From NCBI RefSeq assembly GCF_004804315.1, contig NZ_SRXX01000011.1:1-64000 (forward strand): a DNA stretch of 64,000 nucleotides. Reading direction: 5' to 3'. The DNA is from Flagellimonas onchidii. Its GTDB lineage: Bacteria; Bacteroidota; Bacteroidia; Flavobacteriales; Flavobacteriaceae. This document shows, piece after piece, positions 24,217 through 32,753 of this stretch. Position 1 is the first letter of the stretch. Each line of letters begins with the position of its first letter. Both the position numbers and the translations under genes were made by a program. The notes under the pieces are model-generated. The model was not told the DNA's origin. It did no database searches and saw only the letters and a list, made by a program, of their open reading frames with translations.

Positions 24217-26490
24217 TTGAAAAATAGATTTGGTCATCTTGTATTTTTAGTATTCGTCCTAGGCTTAAGTACCTTCGGATTTGGACAAAATGCTACATTA
24301 AAAGGTAGGGTGACCGAAAATGGGCAACCCGTTGCCTTTGCCAATGTACTTTTAAAGGGTACCCAAGTGGGAACGGCATCCAATGCTGACGGATATTACG
24401 AGCTTACCAATATTGAGCCTGGGGAGTACGCCCTCATCGCTTCTTCTATAGGTTATATTTCCTTCAGAACCTCTATTTTAATTGGAAAGGGAGAGGTAAA
24501 AACCATTGACATCGAACTAGAAGCTTCCGCTGAAAGTTTGGAAGAAACAGTGGTTACCGGAACACTAAAAGCCGTAAGCCGATTGGAAAGTGCTGTCCCT
24601 GTTGAAGTGTATAAACCGACTTTCCTGAAAAAGAATCCGACCCCAAATATTTTTGAGGCGCTTCAGAACGTCAATGGTGTACGCCCCCAGATCAACTGTA
24701 ACGTTTGTAATACGGGAGATATCCATATTAATGGATTAGAAGGGCCATATACTTTGGTTTTAATTGATGGAATGCCCATTGTCAGTGGACTTGGGACGGT
24801 ATATGGGTTGTCAGGAATTCCCAATTCTCTCATAGAACAGATTGAAATCGTAAAAGGCCCTGCCTCTACTTTGTATGGTAGCGAAGCAGTTGGCGGCTTG
24901 ATCAATATTATTACCAAACATGCACCCAATGCCCCAGAATTTTTTGCTGATGCCTATGTAACGGGTTGGGGTGAGTACAACCTGGATGTAGGTTCCAAAA
25001 TTGAAGTGGGCAAAAAAACCGACCTACTCCTTGGGGTCAACTATTTTAATTACGACCAAGTCATTGACAACAATGGCGATAACTTTACCGATCTTACGCT
25101 TCAAGATAGAATCTCCGTGTTCCAAAAATGGAATTTTAAGCGAAAGGATTCCAAATTATTCTCCATCGCCGGGAGGTTCTTTTATGAAGATCGATGGGGA
25201 GGTGAACTACAATGGACTCCAGAGTTTCGAGGAGGTGATGAAATCTATGGGGAAAGCATCTATACCCGCAGATGGGAGGTTTTGGGGAAATATCAGTTGC
25301 CCATTGACGAAAAAGTGATGCTATCGGTATCCTATAACGACCATAATCAGAATTCGGTTTATGGTGACACTCCTTATTTGGCCGACCAGCGTATTGGTTT
25401 TGCACAGATGACCTGGGATAAAACCGTTGGAAATCACGATTTACTATTTGGAAGTGCTGTTCGATACAATTATTATGATGATAATACACCCGCTACGGTA
25501 ACTTCCGATGAAGTTTGGATTCCCAGTGTATTTGTTCAGGACGAGCTCAAGTTGGCAGAAAAGCATTCCATTTTAGGAGGGCTGCGTTACGATTATGATC
25601 AACGACATGGCAATATCTTCACTCCAAGAGCGGCTTATAAATGGAAAATTTCTGACAACGACATTTTCAGGGTCAATGCTGGAACAGGATTTCGGGTGGT
25701 AAACCTTTTTACCGAAGATCATGCTGCGCTAACAGGTTCTCGGGATGTCATAATTGCTGAAGCATTGAAACCCGAACGTTCCATAAATGTCAACCTTAAC
25801 TACTTAAAAAAGATTTATGGAGATAATGGCACTTTTGTAGGCATTGATGCATCAGCCTTTTATACTCATTTCTCCAATATTATTTTGCCGGATTATGACA
25901 CCAATCCCAACCAGATTATCTATGATAACTTGGACGGTAAATCCGTTTCGCAAGGGGTCAGTGCCAATATTGATTTGGTATTACCGAATGGACTTAAATT
26001 TTTGGTAGGCGCTACTTGGCAAGATGTGAGCAATACCGAAGACGGTGTGACCGAACGCCAGATTTTGACCGAGAGCTTTACCGGGACCTGGAATGTCTCC
26101 TACACCTTTCGGAATTTGGATTTGACCGTGGACTATACCGGAAACCTATACGGCCCCATGCGATTGCCCTTGTTGGGTGATTTGGACCCAAGGTCACCCA
26201 AATCTCCTACGTGGAGCATCCAGAACATACAATTTACCTATAAAGGGTTGGACAAATTTGAGTTTTATGGTGGTGTTAAAAATCTGTTGGATTGGACCCC
26301 GAACCGCGGCAACCCATTTATCATTGCCCGGGCCAATGATCCTTTTGATAGGAATGTACAGTTTGATGCACAAGGCAATGCAGTTGCCACCGCCGACAAT
26401 CCTTATGCCCTTACTTTTGATCCTAGCTATGTATATGGCCCCAACCAAGGGATTAGAGCCTTCTTTGGGTTGAGGTATACGGTTTTTTAG
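24217..26490 (+). CDS. TonB-dependent outer-membrane receptor
   Basis: 757 residues. Signal peptide at 1-23 (KNRFGHLVFLVFVLGLSTFG). A CarboxypepD_reg-like domain follows (about 27-108: GRVTENGQPVAFANVLLKGT). The plug domain (about 115-225) includes INCNVCNTGDIHINGLEGPY and the typical IEQIEIVKGPASTLYGSEAV. A 22-strand barrel ends in the aromatic FFGLRYTVF. The CNVC pair is unusual in a plug and may bind metal. Starts with TTG at 24217. It is divergent from the MntR-like regulator/ZIP pair, so I infer uptake of a metal or metal chelate. Confidence 0.92.
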   Translation: MKNRFGHLVFLVFVLGLSTFGFGQNATLKGRVTENGQPVAFANVLLKGTQVGTASNADGYYELTNIEPGEYALIASSIGYISFRTSILIGKGEVKTIDIELEASAESLEETVVTGTLKAVSRLESAVPVEVYKPTFLKKNPTPNIFEALQNVNGVRPQINCNVCNTGDIHINGLEGPYTLVLIDGMPIVSGLGTVYGLSGIPNSLIEQIEIVKGPASTLYGSEAVGGLINIITKHAPNAPEFFADAYVTGWGEYNLDVGSKIEVGKKTDLLLGVNYFNYDQVIDNNGDNFTDLTLQDRISVFQKWNFKRKDSKLFSIAGRFFYEDRWGGELQWTPEFRGGDEIYGESIYTRRWEVLGKYQLPIDEKVMLSVSYNDHNQNSVYGDTPYLADQRIGFAQMTWDKTVGNHDLLFGSAVRYNYYDDNTPATVTSDEVWIPSVFVQDELKLAEKHSILGGLRYDYDQRHGNIFTPRAAYKWKISDNDIFRVNAGTGFRVVNLFTEDHAALTGSRDVIIAEALKPERSINVNLNYLKKIYGDNGTFVGIDASAFYTHFSNIILPDYDTNPNQIIYDNLDGKSVSQGVSANIDLVLPNGLKFLVGATWQDVSNTEDGVTERQILTESFTGTWNVSYTFRNLDLTVDYTGNLYGPMRLPLLGDLDPRSPKSPTWSIQNIQFTYKGLDKFEFYGGVKNLLDWTPNRGNPFIIARANDPFDRNVQFDAQGNAVATADNPYALTFDPSYVYGPNQGIRAFFGLRYTVF

Positions 26491-26556
26491 ACTTTCTACT
26501 TTGTTATCTTAATTCTATTACTAAATTACTATTAACCACCGTTAGGTAATATTAGC

Positions 26557-27261
26557 ATGAACATCTTCAAACGACATACAAAAGTTAAACACATAAAAAA
26601 GTTTGAAAACAATGTTGTACATATCCTTAAAAAGGATTTTCCAAACATTTATGAAGTATCGAAACTTATCGAGTTGGATACCATCTCTACACATTATAGC
26701 AACGGAATTCCATCAGGAATAACTTTACTTCATCGGTATGTTAGTAATGTGGCATATGAAACTGCCATGCGGAATCATCGCTCACATTTTTTTATTGATG
26801 GCATCACTGTTTGGAACAAGAAAAGCAATGATTTTCAACAAATACGCTTACGCTTTTCAAATAACATTATTCAAGGAATCGATGTTGAAAATCCAACTAA
26901 ATTTCATAGAAATTTCGATTTAAATAAAGTTGGAAAAGAATCTATAAAAATTGAAGACCTTCCTATTGGGGAAAACCCAGATAAAAAAATAGCGGAAAAA
27001 ATACTGAAATCTCTAACCAAAGAACAAATTGAGCTTTTGGAATTGGAATACACTTTCGAAATTGAATTTGAAGAAAAATTCTTCTACACAATTTTAGATA
27101 TGGAAGATGGAAATTATATCGCAACGGATAAAAAAGGAAAAATATATCGATTGAATCACGACCATCAAGAAAGGGTTAAGCTGATTTCAAATAACCCCAC
27201 TGCCTTTTTTGACATATACAATGGACAGAAAAACGAATTGGAAAATATAATGTACAAATAA
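26557..27261 (+). CDS. Hypothetical protein, 234 aa
   Basis: Not recognised. A soluble lysine- and isoleucine-rich protein with no signal peptide or membrane helices. Its composition is more AT-rich than its neighbours and it lacks a clear promoter box, which hints at later acquisition. Segments such as LEYTFEIEFEEKFFYTILDM and GKIYRLNHDHQERVKLISNN look like a beta-rich domain of the kind seen in immunity-type or SMI1-like proteins, but no motif fixes this. It lies between the TonB receptor and a SymE-like toxin. Confidence 0.6.
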   Translation: MNIFKRHTKVKHIKKFENNVVHILKKDFPNIYEVSKLIELDTISTHYSNGIPSGITLLHRYVSNVAYETAMRNHRSHFFIDGITVWNKKSNDFQQIRLRFSNNIIQGIDVENPTKFHRNFDLNKVGKESIKIEDLPIGENPDKKIAEKILKSLTKEQIELLELEYTFEIEFEEKFFYTILDMEDGNYIATDKKGKIYRLNHDHQERVKLISNNPTAFFDIYNGQKNELENIMYK

Positions 27262-27412
27262 AACCCACTTACAAGCCATTTAAATCCGTCATTCGCTGAA
27301 AGCCAAAAACTCTGAAAAGGATTATCCCCAACCTATCAAAAGTTCTGCTTCCACTCCAATTTTCTTATAATTCTTTAGCTAAAAGCCCAACTTTAACATA
27401 ATTCGCTTTCGG

Positions 27413-27658
27413 TTGTTCACTATACCGAACACGAGTAAAAAAATTCCATCCTATATTCGTTCCAACGAATATTTGTCCTTGAAAAAGCCCCGAAAACTTA
27501 AGATCCATGGAAAATTCCGTCGCCGTAGATGGGATCATACCACTGTTCCCGAAATCCGGTTAGAGGGCCGTTGGTTGGAAGAACTCGGTTTTGAGCAGGG
27601 CAAAACGGTCAAGGTCATTCAAGAAAATAGGGTTTTGGTGCTTATTCTAGAAGATTAA
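27413..27658 (+). CDS. SymE-family toxin-like protein, 81 aa
   Basis: Small basic protein. The second half (about residues 44-80: TTVPEIRLEGRWLEELGFE and QGKTVKVIQENRVLVLILED) fits the SymE_toxin domain (PF08845) of SOS-induced type I toxins, which in E. coli is related to AbrB/MazE folds and condenses nucleoids. A basic KKPRKLKIHGKFRRRRW precedes it. It starts with TTG (27413). A perfect 8-bp hairpin (27453-27472) sits in its early coding region. The antisense RNA (SymR) expected for this family was not located. It is followed at once by dispersed repeat B. Confidence 0.72.
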   Translation: MFTIPNTSKKIPSYIRSNEYLSLKKPRKLKIHGKFRRRRWDHTTVPEIRLEGRWLEELGFEQGKTVKVIQENRVLVLILED

Positions 27659-27667
27659 AGGCATCCC

Positions 27668-27786
27668 GTCAGTTCGAGTGATTTTGAGGTACGAAAAATC
27701 GTATCGAGAACCATATTGAAGTTGAAATTCTTGTTTTCGATACAAATTTTCACTGATCACAATCGTGAAAATTCACTCAAACTGAC
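27668..27786. repeat. Dispersed palindromic repeat, copy B
   Basis: Ends GTCAGTTCGAGTGA and TCACTCAAACTGAC form an imperfect inverted repeat around about 90 bp holding smaller inverted stretches (CGTATCGAGAAC versus GTTTTCGATAC). Same family as copies A and C. An 81-codon frame running through it and into the next gene start is best regarded as accidental. Confidence 0.65.
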
Positions 27787-27891
27787 AAATTTCATCAAGG
27801 TGTCACATTTTGTGACACCTAAAACTCAATTGGTGAAAATCTGTGGGATTCGTGTCAAATTGAAAACTGTCTCATACTCCCTTCCTTTTCT

Positions 27892-27899
27892 TATTTTTG
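27892..27899 (+). promoter_or_regulatory. TAnnTTTG (-7) promoter box of chrA
   Basis: TATTTTTG lies 45 bp before the ATG at 27945. Confidence 0.45.
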
Positions 27900-27944
27900 G
27901 CACATATTCAAGATTAGTTCATCCAACCAAAAACCTAATCCAAA

Positions 27945-29066
27945 ATGTCTCAAAAAAATGAGCTAAGGGAAGTTGCAAAACTGTTCTTTAAATTAGGGTG
28001 CATCGCATTTGGCGGTCCTGCAGCACACGTTGCCATGATGGAGGACGAGGTGGTCAAAAAACGAAAGTGGATGACCCAGGAGCATTTTCTTGACCTGGTG
28101 GGGGCCACCAATCTTATCCCAGGCCCGAACTCTACTGAAATGACCATGCATTGTGGGCACGAGCGTGCCGGTTGGAAGGGCCTTTTTGTGGCGGGCATCT
28201 GCTTTATCTTTCCCGCAGTTGTTATTACCGCCGTTTTTGCATGGCTCTATGAACAATACGGTCAACTACCAAAAGTTGAACCTTTTATTTATGGCATCAA
28301 GCCTGCCGTGATTGCCATTATTGTTATGGCCGCATTTCGATTGGGTAAAAAAGCGGTCAAAACCACCGAGCTTGCCATTTTGGGAAGTATTGCCTTAGGT
28401 GCATGTTTGCTAGGAGTAAACGAAATTGCCGCACTCTTTGGCACAGCTTTATTGGGCTTAATACTCTATTTCGCGAAAAAAAGTTCGCGAAATGTCAATA
28501 GTTTTGTTCCCTTTTTGTTTTTCTCCATGGATGGAGTTGCAAAATTAGGAACCCTTAAAATATTTCTCACCTTCTTAAAAGTAGGGGCAATTCTTTATGG
28601 CAGCGGTTATGTACTGTTTGCTTTTTTAGATGCAGAGTTGGTCGCCAATGGTTGGCTGACCAGACAAGCCCTAATTGATTCTGTCGCGGTCGGACAAATA
28701 ACTCCCGGACCTGTACTATCAACTGCTACTTTTATCGGTTGGCAAATGAACGGAGCAATGGGAGCACTAGTTGCAACACTTGGAATTTTTCTACCTTCTT
28801 TTCTTTTTGTACTGGCATTAAATCCCTTGATTCCCAAAATGCGAAAATCAAAGATCATAGGTTCAGTTTTAGATGCCGTCAATGTAGCTGCGGTAGCACT
28901 TATCATAGCCGTTTGCATAGAAATGGGAAAAGACACCTTGATCGATTGGAGAACAACCGTCATTGCCATTGCCAGTTTGATCGTTGTTTTTGTTTTTAAA
29001 AAACTGAACAGCGCCTTTATCGTTTTTGGGGGAGCTTTGCTGGGATATTTATTGACTTTTATTTAA
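27945..29066 (+). CDS. chrA: Chromate transporter, long-chain two-domain type
   Basis: 373 residues with two tandem Chromate_transp domains, as in long-chain CHR proteins. The first domain shows FFKLGCIAFGGPAAHVAMME and GATNLIPGPNSTEMTMHCGH (about 13-33 and 53-72). The second repeats the theme with FLKVGAILYGSGYVLFAFLD and VAVGQITPGPVLSTATFIGW (about 208-270). The PGP motifs are the family mark. About ten membrane helices are present. Members export chromate in resistant bacteria, but many in non-exposed bacteria may move sulfate or another anion. Confidence 0.92.
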   Translation: MSQKNELREVAKLFFKLGCIAFGGPAAHVAMMEDEVVKKRKWMTQEHFLDLVGATNLIPGPNSTEMTMHCGHERAGWKGLFVAGICFIFPAVVITAVFAWLYEQYGQLPKVEPFIYGIKPAVIAIIVMAAFRLGKKAVKTTELAILGSIALGACLLGVNEIAALFGTALLGLILYFAKKSSRNVNSFVPFLFFSMDGVAKLGTLKIFLTFLKVGAILYGSGYVLFAFLDAELVANGWLTRQALIDSVAVGQITPGPVLSTATFIGWQMNGAMGALVATLGIFLPSFLFVLALNPLIPKMRKSKIIGSVLDAVNVAAVALIIAVCIEMGKDTLIDWRTTVIAIASLIVVFVFKKLNSAFIVFGGALLGYLLTFI

Positions 29067-29105
29067 TTGATTTTTCAATACAGTCTCCCAATATTTTCCT
29101 TTCCG

Positions 29106-29113
29106 TATTTTTG
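29106..29113 (+). promoter_or_regulatory. TAnnTTTG (-7) promoter box of crtY
   Basis: TATTTTTG ends only 4 bp before the ATG at 29118, so the transcript would start at or next to the start codon. Confidence 0.5.
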
Positions 29114-29117
29114 AGAT

Positions 29118-30260
29118 ATGTCCAACTTTGATCATATCATTATAGGTGCCGGGGCCGCGGGTCTTTTGTTGGCCGATGCCCTTACCAGTGATGATCATTT
29201 TTCATCCAGCTCTATTTTGATCATTGATCAAGACAACAAAACCAAAAACGATCGCACTTGGTGTTTTTGGGAAAAAGAAAATGGAAAGTTCGACTCCTTG
29301 CTCCATAAAAGTTGGTCCAATATCCATTTTGCCGGGCAGAAGTGGGATCGTTCCTCCTCTATTGCTCCCTATCAATATAAAATGCTTCGGGGCATTGATT
29401 TGTATAATCATTATGTGAACAGAATCAAGGAGCATCCCAACGTGACTTGGGTCAAGGACCGTGTGGTTTTGGTGGAGGAAAATGGAAGCAAAGTCTTGGT
29501 CACTGCCCAAAACGGGTTTCACACCGGAAGCATAGCTTTCGACAGTCGCTTCAATCCAGAACCGATACAAAAGCAGCAAAAATATCCCTTGTTGCAACAG
29601 CACTTTTTAGGTTGGTTTATAAAAACAGAAAAACCAATTTTTAAACCCGGAGAAGCCACTTTTATGGACTTTTCCATTCCACAAAAAGAAAATACCCGGT
29701 TTATGTACGTGCTTCCCTTTTCGGAAACTGAGGCACTTCTGGAATACACTTTATTCTCGGAACATTTCCTTGAAAAATCAGAATACGAAGCGGGAATCCG
29801 AGATTATATCGAACAAAAACTAGGGAATACAAACTTTGAAATCATGGAGGTGGAGCAAGGTACCATTCCCATGACCTGCTACAAGTTCCACAAACACAAT
29901 TCCGATAGAGTCATGCATATTGGTATTGCGGGAGGATGGGCCAAACCCAGCACTGGTTTTACGTTTTACAACACCAGCAAAAAGGTTACTGATTTGGTTG
30001 TTCATTTGAAAAAAGGGAAACCCTTGTCCAAATTCCACAAAAGGACAAAGTTTTGGTTTTATGATTTGTTGCTCTTAGACATTTTGTACAAGCATAACCA
30101 TTTAGGGCATTCCATATTTGAAGCTATGTTCAAAAAAAGAAAGCCGCAATTGATTCTTAAATTCTTGGATGAGGAAACTTCCCTTTGGGAAGATCTTCAA
30201 ATTATCAGCGCCTGCCCAAAGCTTCCTTTTGTAAAAGCACTTTTTGGTAGAATATTTTAA
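29118..30260 (+). CDS. crtY: Lycopene beta-cyclase
   Basis: Flavoprotein that closes the beta rings of lycopene to make beta-carotene. The N-terminal dinucleotide motif IIGAGAAGLLLADAL (residues 7-21) is followed by IDQDNKTKNDRTWCFWEKEN (the conserved RTWCFW). Later come MDFSIPQKENTRFMYVLPFS, EYTLFSEHFL and GIAGGWAKPSTGFTFYN, all typical of CrtY/CrtL. Length of 380 is normal. With the polyprenyl synthase at 30405 it contributes to carotenoid (probably zeaxanthin-type) pigment, the usual yellow-orange colour of this family. The phytoene synthase and desaturase genes are not in the window. Confidence 0.93.
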   Translation: MSNFDHIIIGAGAAGLLLADALTSDDHFSSSSILIIDQDNKTKNDRTWCFWEKENGKFDSLLHKSWSNIHFAGQKWDRSSSIAPYQYKMLRGIDLYNHYVNRIKEHPNVTWVKDRVVLVEENGSKVLVTAQNGFHTGSIAFDSRFNPEPIQKQQKYPLLQQHFLGWFIKTEKPIFKPGEATFMDFSIPQKENTRFMYVLPFSETEALLEYTLFSEHFLEKSEYEAGIRDYIEQKLGNTNFEIMEVEQGTIPMTCYKFHKHNSDRVMHIGIAGGWAKPSTGFTFYNTSKKVTDLVVHLKKGKPLSKFHKRTKFWFYDLLLLDILYKHNHLGHSIFEAMFKKRKPQLILKFLDEETSLWEDLQIISACPKLPFVKALFGRIF

Positions 30261-30276
30261 GGTTGAAGAAATTTAC

Positions 30277-30402
30277 GTCAGTTTGAGTGATTTTTGCAAA
30301 AAATCGTATCGAAAACAAGTAAATTTTGACTGAAAAGCTTCTCGATACATCCCGAGCATGCTTCGACTCCGCTCAGCATTCGTTCGGGACACTCGAAGTG
30401 AC
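30277..30402. repeat. Dispersed palindromic repeat, copy C
   Basis: Starts GTCAGTTTGAGTGA and ends ACACTCGAAGTGAC, inverted relative to each other, with an inner hairpin of CCCGAGCATGCT type near 30351-30388. Related to copies A and B. It fills the convergent gap between crtY and the polyprenyl synthase gene, ending 2 bp from the latter's stop. Confidence 0.65.
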
Positions 30403-30404
30403 TT

Positions 30405-31388
30405 CTAAACAGTTCGTCCCATTAGGGATTCCCCAAATTGCCGTAACACTAATTTATTGGATTCTGGCATATTAATGTTCGTCAAAGCATCAAATGCCTT
30501 TTGAGTGTAGGCTTCAATCTCAGCTTTGGTCTTTTCCACAGCACCACTTTTCTCAAAAATGGATTTCACTGTGCTTACTTTAGCCTCAGAATCTTCAGGT
30601 TTTAGGGAATAGAGATGCATAAGGCCTTCTTTCTGATCTTGGGGCGCGGCTTCCAACGCTTTTAAGTAGAGAAAGGTTTTTTTGTTTTCGATAATGTCAC
30701 CACCAACTTGTTTTCCAAAGGTTTTAGGGTCACCGAAAGCATCCAAATAGTCATCTTGCAATTGAAAAGCGATGCCCAAATTTTTGCCGAACTCATAAAT
30801 CGCATTGGTGTTGGCTTCCGAAGCGTTTGCGATTATCGCTCCCATCTTCATGGCAGCTGCGACCAAAACTGCCGTTTTGTATTCAATCATTTTAAGGTAT
30901 TCGGGAATGGTAACATCATCGCGTGATTCAAAATCCACATCGAATTGTTGTCCTTCGCAAACCTCAATGGCTGTTTTGCTAAAAAGTGAAGTCAATTTCT
31001 TAAACACATCGGGAGGATAACTCTCCAAATATTGATAGGAATTAATCAACATAGCATCTCCGGACAAAATTCCGGTATTGATATCCCATTTTTCATGTAC
31101 GGTGGTTTTTCCCCTCCGTAAAGGCGCATCATCCATAATATCATCATGCACCAAAGAAAAGTTATGGAATACCTCAACCGTCAAAGCCGCATCTAAAGCA
31201 TCTTCATAGTTTCCTCCAAACAAATCGGTGGTCATTAAAGCAAGCACAGGGCGCAAACGCTTTCCTCCCAAACCCAAAATATAAACCATGGGCTCATATA
31301 GATTTTGAGGTTCTTGTAGTTTCACCTTATTTTCTAAGTGGGAAATAAATGCGGATCGGTATATGTCCACGGACTCGGAATTCATCAT
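30405..31388 (-). CDS. Trans-polyprenyl diphosphate synthase
   Basis: Chain-elongating isoprenoid synthase (farnesyl or geranylgeranyl diphosphate). The first Asp-rich motif is LVHDDIMDDAPLRRGK and the second is FQLQDDYLDAFGD. Both aspartate clusters bind Mg-diphosphate; GGKRLRP near residue 50 is the diphosphate/IPP contact. The start at the Met pair 31383-31388 is chosen because the TAnnTTTG box on the minus strand (31393-31400) lies only 4 bp upstream. A longer in-frame start at 31427 would be upstream of the promoter. It supplies precursors to quinones and carotenoids with dxs and crtY in this window. Confidence 0.9.
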   Translation of the reverse strand: MMNSESVDIYRSAFISHLENKVKLQEPQNLYEPMVYILGLGGKRLRPVLALMTTDLFGGNYEDALDAALTVEVFHNFSLVHDDIMDDAPLRRGKTTVHEKWDINTGILSGDAMLINSYQYLESYPPDVFKKLTSLFSKTAIEVCEGQQFDVDFESRDDVTIPEYLKMIEYKTAVLVAAAMKMGAIIANASEANTNAIYEFGKNLGIAFQLQDDYLDAFGDPKTFGKQVGGDIIENKKTFLYLKALEAAPQDQKEGLMHLYSLKPEDSEAKVSTVKSIFEKSGAVEKTKAEIEAYTQKAFDALTNINMPESNKLVLRQFGESLMGRTV

Positions 31389-31392
31389 GCAC

Positions 31393-31400
31393 CAAAAATA
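31393..31400 (-). promoter_or_regulatory. TAnnTTTG (-7) promoter box of the polyprenyl synthase gene
   Basis: TATTTTTG on the minus strand, four bases before the ATG at 31388. Predicts a leaderless message and fixes the gene start. Confidence 0.5.
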
Positions 31401-31515
31401 AGCGCAATTAATGAATTTAGCGGACAAATATTAATACATCCCTATCACATTCATTTTCAATACTTAAAAACAAAAATTTAGCAAGATTAGAAAAAAGTTT
31501 GCCAAAAAAACGCAA

Positions 31516-31523
31516 TAGATTTG
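31516..31523 (+). promoter_or_regulatory. TAnnTTTG (-7) promoter box of the ECF sigma gene
   Basis: TAGATTTG with a TTTG at 31498-31501 upstream (14-bp gap, shorter than the usual spacing). It lies 49 bp before the GTG at 31573. Confidence 0.4.
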
Positions 31524-31572
31524 AAAACCTTCGTCTTTATAGTTGAAGACAGCAAACAGTCTTTTTTAAACG

Positions 31573-32118
31573 GTGACCAACAAAGAGAATTATAATAATC
31601 TAACGGCCTTTTTTAACGACGAATATCAGTCGCTCAAGGGGTATGTACAATCTAAAGTGCATGATTCCACCGAACGCGATGCCGAGGATATTGTCCAGGA
31701 CGTAGCCTTACGAATATTCTCTAGGTCGGATGATTTATCTCCCATCACCAACATTGCCGGTTTTGTTTACAACTCGGTAAGAAACAAGATCATTGATGTG
31801 ATGCGCACCAAAAAAGAAAGTGTCCACGAAAGTGAAGGTTTGGAAACACAATGGGCCGAGTTTGCTGAATTGTTTTATGGGAAGGCAGACAATTCGTATC
31901 CGGAAGAATTGATGCACGCCCTGAAAAATGCGATCAAACGTCTGAGGTCTTCGTACCAAGACATCATTATCGCAGTAGACTTTGAAGGTTATTCCTATAG
32001 GGAAATTGCAGAACAAACAGGCATATCGCCCGGTACACTAATGTCAAGAAGGCATCGGGCGCTATCCCTGCTATCAGAATATTTAGAAACAGAAAAAAAT
32101 AAGAGTATAAAAAACTAA
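31573..32118 (+). CDS. ECF-type RNA polymerase sigma factor
   Basis: 181 residues with GTG start. Region 2 is visible in ERDAEDIVQDVALRIFSRSD (RNA polymerase core contact and -10 reading) and region 4 in EGYSYREIAEQTGISPGTLM SRRHRAL (-35 helix-turn-helix). There is no classical anti-sigma gene next to it. Instead a small two-helix membrane protein starts 5 bp downstream and is a candidate partner. Targets unknown. Confidence 0.9.
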   Translation: MTNKENYNNLTAFFNDEYQSLKGYVQSKVHDSTERDAEDIVQDVALRIFSRSDDLSPITNIAGFVYNSVRNKIIDVMRTKKESVHESEGLETQWAEFAELFYGKADNSYPEELMHALKNAIKRLRSSYQDIIIAVDFEGYSYREIAEQTGISPGTLMSRRHRALSLLSEYLETEKNKSIKN

Positions 32119-32123
32119 AAGAT

Positions 32124-32558
32124 ATGGAACCAAGTGATCTATACTATGAAAGAAAAGTGGAGAAAAAAGTGAAGAAATATGTAACCAAAGGGTTCAAGAT
32201 ATTTTTCATGATTGTTATGGGCATCCTCTTTATATTTTTAATGGGGTTTGTGTTTATGTGGTTATGGAACTGGCTCATGCCCGATATTTTTGGATTGACC
32301 ACCCTTACCTACTGGCAATCTTTTGGCTTGCTATTATTGGCAAAAATCATTTTTGGATTTGGAAGTGATTCATCAGGACCAGGTAGCAAAAAACACAAAA
32401 AGCACAAAAAATGGGATCGTTTTTGCGACCCGAAAAATGGGGGTTCCGATTGGACCTACTATGATCAATATTGGAAAGAAGAAGGCAAGGCAGCCTTTGA
32501 TTCCTATGTACAACGAGTTAAAACTGAAAAAGCAAATGACACCGAAGAAGAGAACTAA
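32124..32558 (+). CDS. Small membrane protein partnered with ECF sigma factor
   Basis: 144 residues, not in a family I recognise. A basic N-terminus (KVEKKVKKYVTKGFK) leads into one or two membrane segments (about 25-48, FFMIVMGILFIFLMGFVFMW, and about 60-76). The C-terminal half is cytoplasmic-looking and charged, with GPGSKKHKKHKKWDRFCDPK and GSDWTYYDQYWKEEGKAAF. Its place directly after the sigma gene, with a membrane anchor and soluble tail, is what one expects for a non-canonical anti-sigma factor, but this is only context. Confidence 0.65.
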   Translation: MEPSDLYYERKVEKKVKKYVTKGFKIFFMIVMGILFIFLMGFVFMWLWNWLMPDIFGLTTLTYWQSFGLLLLAKIIFGFGSDSSGPGSKKHKKHKKWDRFCDPKNGGSDWTYYDQYWKEEGKAAFDSYVQRVKTEKANDTEEEN

Positions 32559-32720
32559 TGTGCTCCAAAGAATAGAAAACTACGGGCGAAGGGCTTTTTT
32601 TTGGAGTTCAAAACCTAAAACAACAGGTCAGTCCAATTCTCCTGCCCCCGTTCGTCAATATAGTGTTGATTAGCAGCGAATAATCACTGAATCACAATCG
32701 TTAAATAATTGTAAAACTTT

Positions 32721-32748
32721 GGAAACTTTTTTTGTTTTTAAAGTTTCC
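32721..32748. promoter_or_regulatory. Inverted-repeat operator of the TetR-efflux operon
   Basis: GGAAACTTT at 32721-32729 and AAAGTTTCC at 32740-32748 form a perfect 9-bp inverted repeat with a 10-bp spacer. It lies just upstream of the TAnnTTTG box at 32754-32761, as expected for a TetR-type repressor controlling its own operon. Confidence 0.6.
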
Positions 32749-32753
32749 AGAAT

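Noticed and set aside
27716-27961. 81-codon frame running through dispersed repeat B into chrA
   Set aside because: Mostly made of the repeat's own inverted sequences and it overlaps the chrA start; no recognisable domain.
32323-32673. 116-codon frame overlapping the small membrane protein after the ECF sigma gene
   Set aside because: It is another frame of a convincing membrane-protein gene and has low-complexity composition.
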